A DNA stretch of 7,259 nucleotides, taken from contig JAFAPJ010000534.1 of the NCBI GenBank assembly GCA_019247255.1, positions 1 to 7,259 on the forward strand, given 5' to 3'. A model generated the notes under the pieces. It was not told the origin of the DNA, did not search any database, and saw only the letters and a list, made by a program, of their open reading frames with translations. The DNA is from Methylobacteriaceae bacterium. Its GTDB lineage: Bacteria; Pseudomonadota; Alphaproteobacteria; Rhizobiales; Beijerinckiaceae. Shown here piece after piece: positions 4,631-7,259 of this stretch; position 1 is the first letter of the stretch, and every line of letters begins with the position of its first letter. The translations under genes were made by a program, and so were the position numbers.

Positions 4631-4639
4631 CTCGATTCG

Positions 4640-5905
4640 ATGGTGGATTACCTGCGTCAGATCTGGGACGTGGATAGCTTGTCGCCCCACGGGATCTGCC
4701 TCCTGTGGCGGCCGGAGCTCGTCTGGACGCATGCGCTCTCCGATCTCCTGATCGGCCTGGCCTATTTCTCGATCCCGGTGGCGCTCGGGGTCTTCGTGAT
4801 GCGGCGGCGCGACCTTGCCTTCAGCTGGATGTTCTGGTGCTTCGTCTTCTTCATCCTGGCCTGCGGCACCACGCATTTCATGGCGATCTGGACGTTGTGG
4901 GTGCCCGATTACGGTGCCGAGGCGGTGCTGAAGGTCGTGACCGCGGCGGCTTCGGTGGCGACGGCGGTGATGCTGTGGCCGCTTCTCCCGCGCGCCCTCG
5001 CGCTCCCCTCTCCCGAAGCCCTGCGCGCCGCCAACCGGGAGCTCGCGACCCGCGTCGCCGAGCGTGACGCCGCGCTCGACGCCCTGCGGCGGGAGACCGC
5101 CGAGCGGCTGAAGGCCGAGGAGATGCTGCGTCAATCGCAGAAGATGGAGGCGATCGGGCAGCTCACGGGCGGGGTCGCGCACGATTTCAACAACCTCCTG
5201 ACCGCGGTCGGGGCCAATCTCGAACGCATCGAGCGTCAGGCCGAGGACGGCAGCTCGATCCGGCGCTCGGCGCGGAGCGCCACGGCGGCCGTCGAGCGTG
5301 CCTCGAAGCTCGTTCGTCAGCTGCTCGCCTTCGCCCGCAAGCAGCCGCTCGATCCGCGCCGGACCGACGTCAACGCGGCGGTCGAGAACCTCAGCGACCT
5401 CCTCGACCGGACGCTCGGCGCCGGCATCCGCATCGAGCTCGCGCCACGGTCCGGGCCTCTCTTCGCGCAGGTCGACACGAACGGCCTCGAGAGCGCGATC
5501 CTGAACCTCGCGGTGAACGCGCGAGACGCGATGCCGACGGGCGGCGTCCTGCGCATCGAGACCGGGACGTTGCGCGCCGACGGGGGCGATGCGGATCTGC
5601 CCGCCGGCGACTACGTCACGATCGAGGTCAGCGATACGGGAAGCGGGATGGGTCCGGAGATCGCGAGCCACGCCTTCGAGCCCTTCTTCACCACCAAGGA
5701 GGTGGGCCAAGGCTCGGGTCTCGGGCTCTCCCAGGTCTGGGGGTTCGTCAAGCAATCGAGCGGGCACGTCACCTTGCGCTCGGCTCCCGGCGAGGGCACG
5801 TGCGTGCGCATCATCCTACCGGTCGCGGAACCGGACCGCGCGCCCGCGAGCGAGCCGGCGGCCGAGCCCGCGCTCGGCGCGGCGCCGCGCATCGCGCTCG
5901 CCTGA
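4640..5905 (+). CDS. Membrane sensor histidine kinase with ETR1-like ethylene-binding domain
   Basis: A 421-residue inner-membrane kinase. Three transmembrane helices (about 29-53, 62-87, 94-115) align without gaps over the first two helices to plant ETR1: SDLLIGLAYFSIP (34-46) and FILACGTTHF (71-80). Known ETR1 binding residues D25, Y32, I35, P36, I62, C65 and H69 correspond to D35, Y42, I45, P46, I72, C75 and H79, all conserved; Cys and His hold the Cu(I) cofactor. The paired N-terminal cysteines of ETR1 are absent. A coiled-coil linker (about 125-165) leads to the dimerisation domain with phospho-acceptor H181 in GGVAHDFNNLL. The ATPase domain has an N box (N289, N293), SDTGSGM (331-337), FEPFFTTK (346-353) and GSGLGLS (358-364). 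A Pro/Ala tail ends the protein. It is 12 bp upstream of its likely partner regulator. Ethylene binding is inferred from residues; other small ligands are possible. Confidence 0.9.
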   Translation: MVDYLRQIWDVDSLSPHGICLLWRPELVWTHALSDLLIGLAYFSIPVALGVFVMRRRDLAFSWMFWCFVFFILACGTTHFMAIWTLWVPDYGAEAVLKVVTAAASVATAVMLWPLLPRALALPSPEALRAANRELATRVAERDAALDALRRETAERLKAEEMLRQSQKMEAIGQLTGGVAHDFNNLLTAVGANLERIERQAEDGSSIRRSARSATAAVERASKLVRQLLAFARKQPLDPRRTDVNAAVENLSDLLDRTLGAGIRIELAPRSGPLFAQVDTNGLESAILNLAVNARDAMPTGGVLRIETGTLRADGGDADLPAGDYVTIEVSDTGSGMGPEIASHAFEPFFTTKEVGQGSGLGLSQVWGFVKQSSGHVTLRSAPGEGTCVRIILPVAEPDRAPASEPAAEPALGAAPRIALA

Positions 5906-5917
5906 GGGAGGTCGCGG

Positions 5918-6298
5918 ATGTCGGGCGAGGGCCGGGGCGGGCCGATCCTGTTCGTCGAGGACGAGCTCCTGGTCGCCGAGGTGATCATGGAGGAGCTCAA
6001 GGAGGAGGGCTTCGCGGTGCGCCACGCCACGACCGGCGAGGAGGCGACCCGGCTGATCGACGCGGGCGAGCCGGTCGGTCTCCTGTTCACGGACATCCGG
6101 CTGCCCGGCGGCATGGACGGCTGGGCGATCGCCGAGCACCTGCGGGCTCGCGGCTCGACCGCGCCGGTGGTCTACGCGACCGGCTTCTCGGGGGAGAGCC
6201 CGTCGCCGGTCGAGAACAGCCGGCTCGTGCGCAAGCCCTACCGGGTGAGCCAGCTCCTCGCCACCTTCGCGGAGATGGGCTACGCGGCCTCGGCCTGA
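5918..6298 (+). CDS. Single-domain response regulator (CheY-like receiver)
   Basis: A 126-residue cytoplasmic receiver domain with no output domain. Key residues are visible: acidic pair E14-D15 in LFVEDE, phospho-acceptor D59 in LLFTDIRLPGG (55-65), the switch Thr T88 in VVYATGFSGE, and K106 in LVRKPYRVSQL. It starts 12 bp after the kinase stop with a GGGAGG SD (5906-5911) in the gap, so the two are co-transcribed and it is almost surely the kinase's substrate. Such stand-alone receivers act by protein contact or pass phosphate to another histidine protein. They commonly pair with kinases of the HDFNN type. The final target is not in the window. Confidence 0.92.
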   Translation: MSGEGRGGPILFVEDELLVAEVIMEELKEEGFAVRHATTGEEATRLIDAGEPVGLLFTDIRLPGGMDGWAIAEHLRARGSTAPVVYATGFSGESPSPVENSRLVRKPYRVSQLLATFAEMGYAASA

Positions 6299-6313
6299 GC
6301 CGGGGAAGGGCTG

Positions 6314-6333
6314 GCGACCTCCTAGAAGGTCGC
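6314..6333. terminator. Hairpin between convergent genes (candidate bidirectional terminator)
   Basis: GCGACCT and AGGTCGC pair perfectly (7 bp) around a 6-nt loop that contains the stop codon of the TonB receptor gene. It lies 16 bp after the response regulator stop. The position between convergent genes fits a shared terminator, but neither side has a T-tract. Confidence 0.5.
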
Positions 6334-7259
6334 TCGCAAGCCCGCGAACACGCTGCGGCCCTCGCCCGGATAGAAGGTGGTGGGCGCCGTCACGCGGGCG
6401 TCCGGCACCACTCCGCGGTCGCTGACGTAGCGCGCGTCCGTCAGGTTGCGGGCGTCGAGGTAGAGCGACACGCCGCGCGTGAGCTCGAGACCCGCCTGGA
6501 AGCCGAGAAGCGCGAAGCCCGGCGCCCGCAGCGTGTTCGCGTTATCCACGAAGGCGCCGCGCGGCACCCAGTCGAGCGTCGGCCCCAGATACGCCCCGTC
6601 CGCCCGCCGGTAGGTGAGCGTCGTGCGCAGGACGTGCGGCGGCAGCCCCGCGATCTCGTTCCCGCCGAAGGCCCGGTCGCGCACGAAGCGCAGGTCGTTG
6701 TACGTCCAGACCTGCCCGAGGGTGAGAACGTCGCCCGCCCCCGGCCCGGAGAGGTCGCGCCAGAGGTCGAGCGTCGCGGCGAACTCGAAGCCCTGATGCC
6801 GGGTCCGCGGGGCGTTGAAGGTCGTGGCCGGTATCCCGAGCGCGGCATTGGTGTTGAAGGTGAGAAGCTCGTCGCGCAGCTCCGACCGGTAGAAGGTGAA
6901 ATCCCAGCGCACGGCCTGCCAGGCGCCACGCGTGCCGATCTCCGCCGTCAGCGCTCGCTGCTGGCGCAACGGCACGAAGGTGAGCCCGCCGAGGTTCGAT
7001 TGGGCGAGGTCGGTGAAATCCGGCACGTCGCGCTGCTTCGTGACGTCGGCGAAGAGCTGGATCTCGGGCGCGGGCTGGTAGAGCACGCCGAATTTCGGGT
7101 TGAACCCGTCGTAATCGCGGGAAGCGCGTCGCTCCGGGGCGACGAAGAGGTTCCGGAAGTCGCGCTCGTCGTGAAAGAGCTTGGCGCCGGCGAGCAGCGC
7201 CACGTCGGGCGCGATCCAGAAGCGGTTGTCGATGTAGAGATCGTAATTGGCCGAGGATT
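6322..7259 (-). CDS. TonB-dependent outer-membrane receptor, C-terminal part (cut by window edge)
   Basis: The visible 311 residues are the C-terminal part of an outer-membrane beta-barrel that imports iron-siderophores, other metal chelates or similar solutes using TonB energy. The frame is open to the right edge; the signal peptide, plug and TonB box lie outside. Seen: alternating beta strands throughout, such as FNPKFGVLYQPAPEIQLFAD, then the conserved TRHQGFEFAATLDL, the strand VSLYLDARNLTDARYVSD typical of the penultimate barrel region, and FYPGEGRSVFAGLRATF at the end. The last residue is Phe, the classic barrel-assembly signal. Substrate cannot be told from the barrel alone; iron complexes are the commonest, and copper is worth considering given the neighbouring copper-type sensor. 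It converges on the response regulator, so it is a separate transcription unit. Confidence 0.9.
   Translation of the reverse strand, partial: SSANYDLYIDNRFWIAPDVALLAGAKLFHDERDFRNLFVAPERRASRDYDGFNPKFGVLYQPAPEIQLFADVTKQRDVPDFTDLAQSNLGGLTFVPLRQQRALTAEIGTRGAWQAVRWDFTFYRSELRDELLTFNTNAALGIPATTFNAPRTRHQGFEFAATLDLWRDLSGPGAGDVLTLGQVWTYNDLRFVRDRAFGGNEIAGLPPHVLRTTLTYRRADGAYLGPTLDWVPRGAFVDNANTLRAPGFALLGFQAGLELTRGVSLYLDARNLTDARYVSDRGVVPDARVTAPTTFYPGEGRSVFAGLRATF

Noticed and set aside
4618..4634. TGGCAC as a sigma54 -24 element
   Set aside because: No GC/TTGC element at the -12 position, and it lies downstream of the likelier transcript start.
4547..5767. A 406-residue open frame on the minus strand opposite the kinase
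   Set aside because: The plus strand encodes an unmistakable histidine kinase with all motifs; the antisense product is low-complexity and matches no family I know.
1..7259. CRISPR arrays, tRNA genes, insertion sequences or phage attachment sites
   Set aside because: No spaced direct repeats, cloverleaf, transposase motifs or flanking duplications were seen on reading both strands.

Overview
The window is high-GC, densely coded bacterial chromosome, most likely from a plant- or surface-associated alphaproteobacterium of the Methylobacterium/Rhizobiales kind. This is inferred from GC-rich codon use, Shine-Dalgarno (SD) motifs of the GGGAGG type, EcfG-like promoter motifs, DUF1330 and small hydrophilic proteins, and an ETR1-like sensor kinase. 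I could not run a search to confirm the taxon. No tRNA, rRNA, CRISPR array, insertion sequence or transfer scar was seen; this is ordinary chromosome, but with an unusual sensory gene and a likely stress theme.

Layout: (1) 1-426, minus: the N-terminal part of cobT (cobalamin lower-ligand activation), running off the left edge. (2) 427-671: a divergent regulatory region with three inverted repeats and a consensus-grade EcfG-like promoter facing right. (3) 672-1415, plus: a Crp/Fnr-family regulator. (4) 1464-3990, minus: five genes reading leftwards, namely three consecutive small hydrophilic, disordered-looking proteins (87, 78 and 105 aa), a DUF1330 protein and a clan GH-A glycoside hydrolase of the beta-glucosidase type. 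(5) 3991-4209: a second divergent regulatory region with an EcfG-like promoter on each strand. (6) 4210-4503, plus: a 97-aa acidic hypothetical protein followed by a terminator-like hairpin. (7) 4640-6298, plus: a two-gene operon of a membrane histidine kinase with a plant ETR1-type ethylene-binding domain and a single-domain response regulator. (8) 6322-7259, minus: the C-terminal half of a TonB-dependent outer-membrane receptor, convergent with the operon and running off the right edge.

How the parts may fit: three promoters matching the general-stress sigma factor pattern (GGAAC, 16-17 nt, NGTT) sit in the right orientation before the Crp/Fnr gene, the hydrophilic-protein cluster and the 97-aa gene. 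This suggests that much of the window belongs to a general stress regulon. The kinase keeps all seven residues known to be needed for ethylene/copper binding in Arabidopsis ETR1, at a constant offset of 10. It and its response regulator are therefore a candidate bacterial ethylene-sensing system, which is the most notable item here. Many coding frames opposite the real genes are open because of the high GC and were rejected as shadows.
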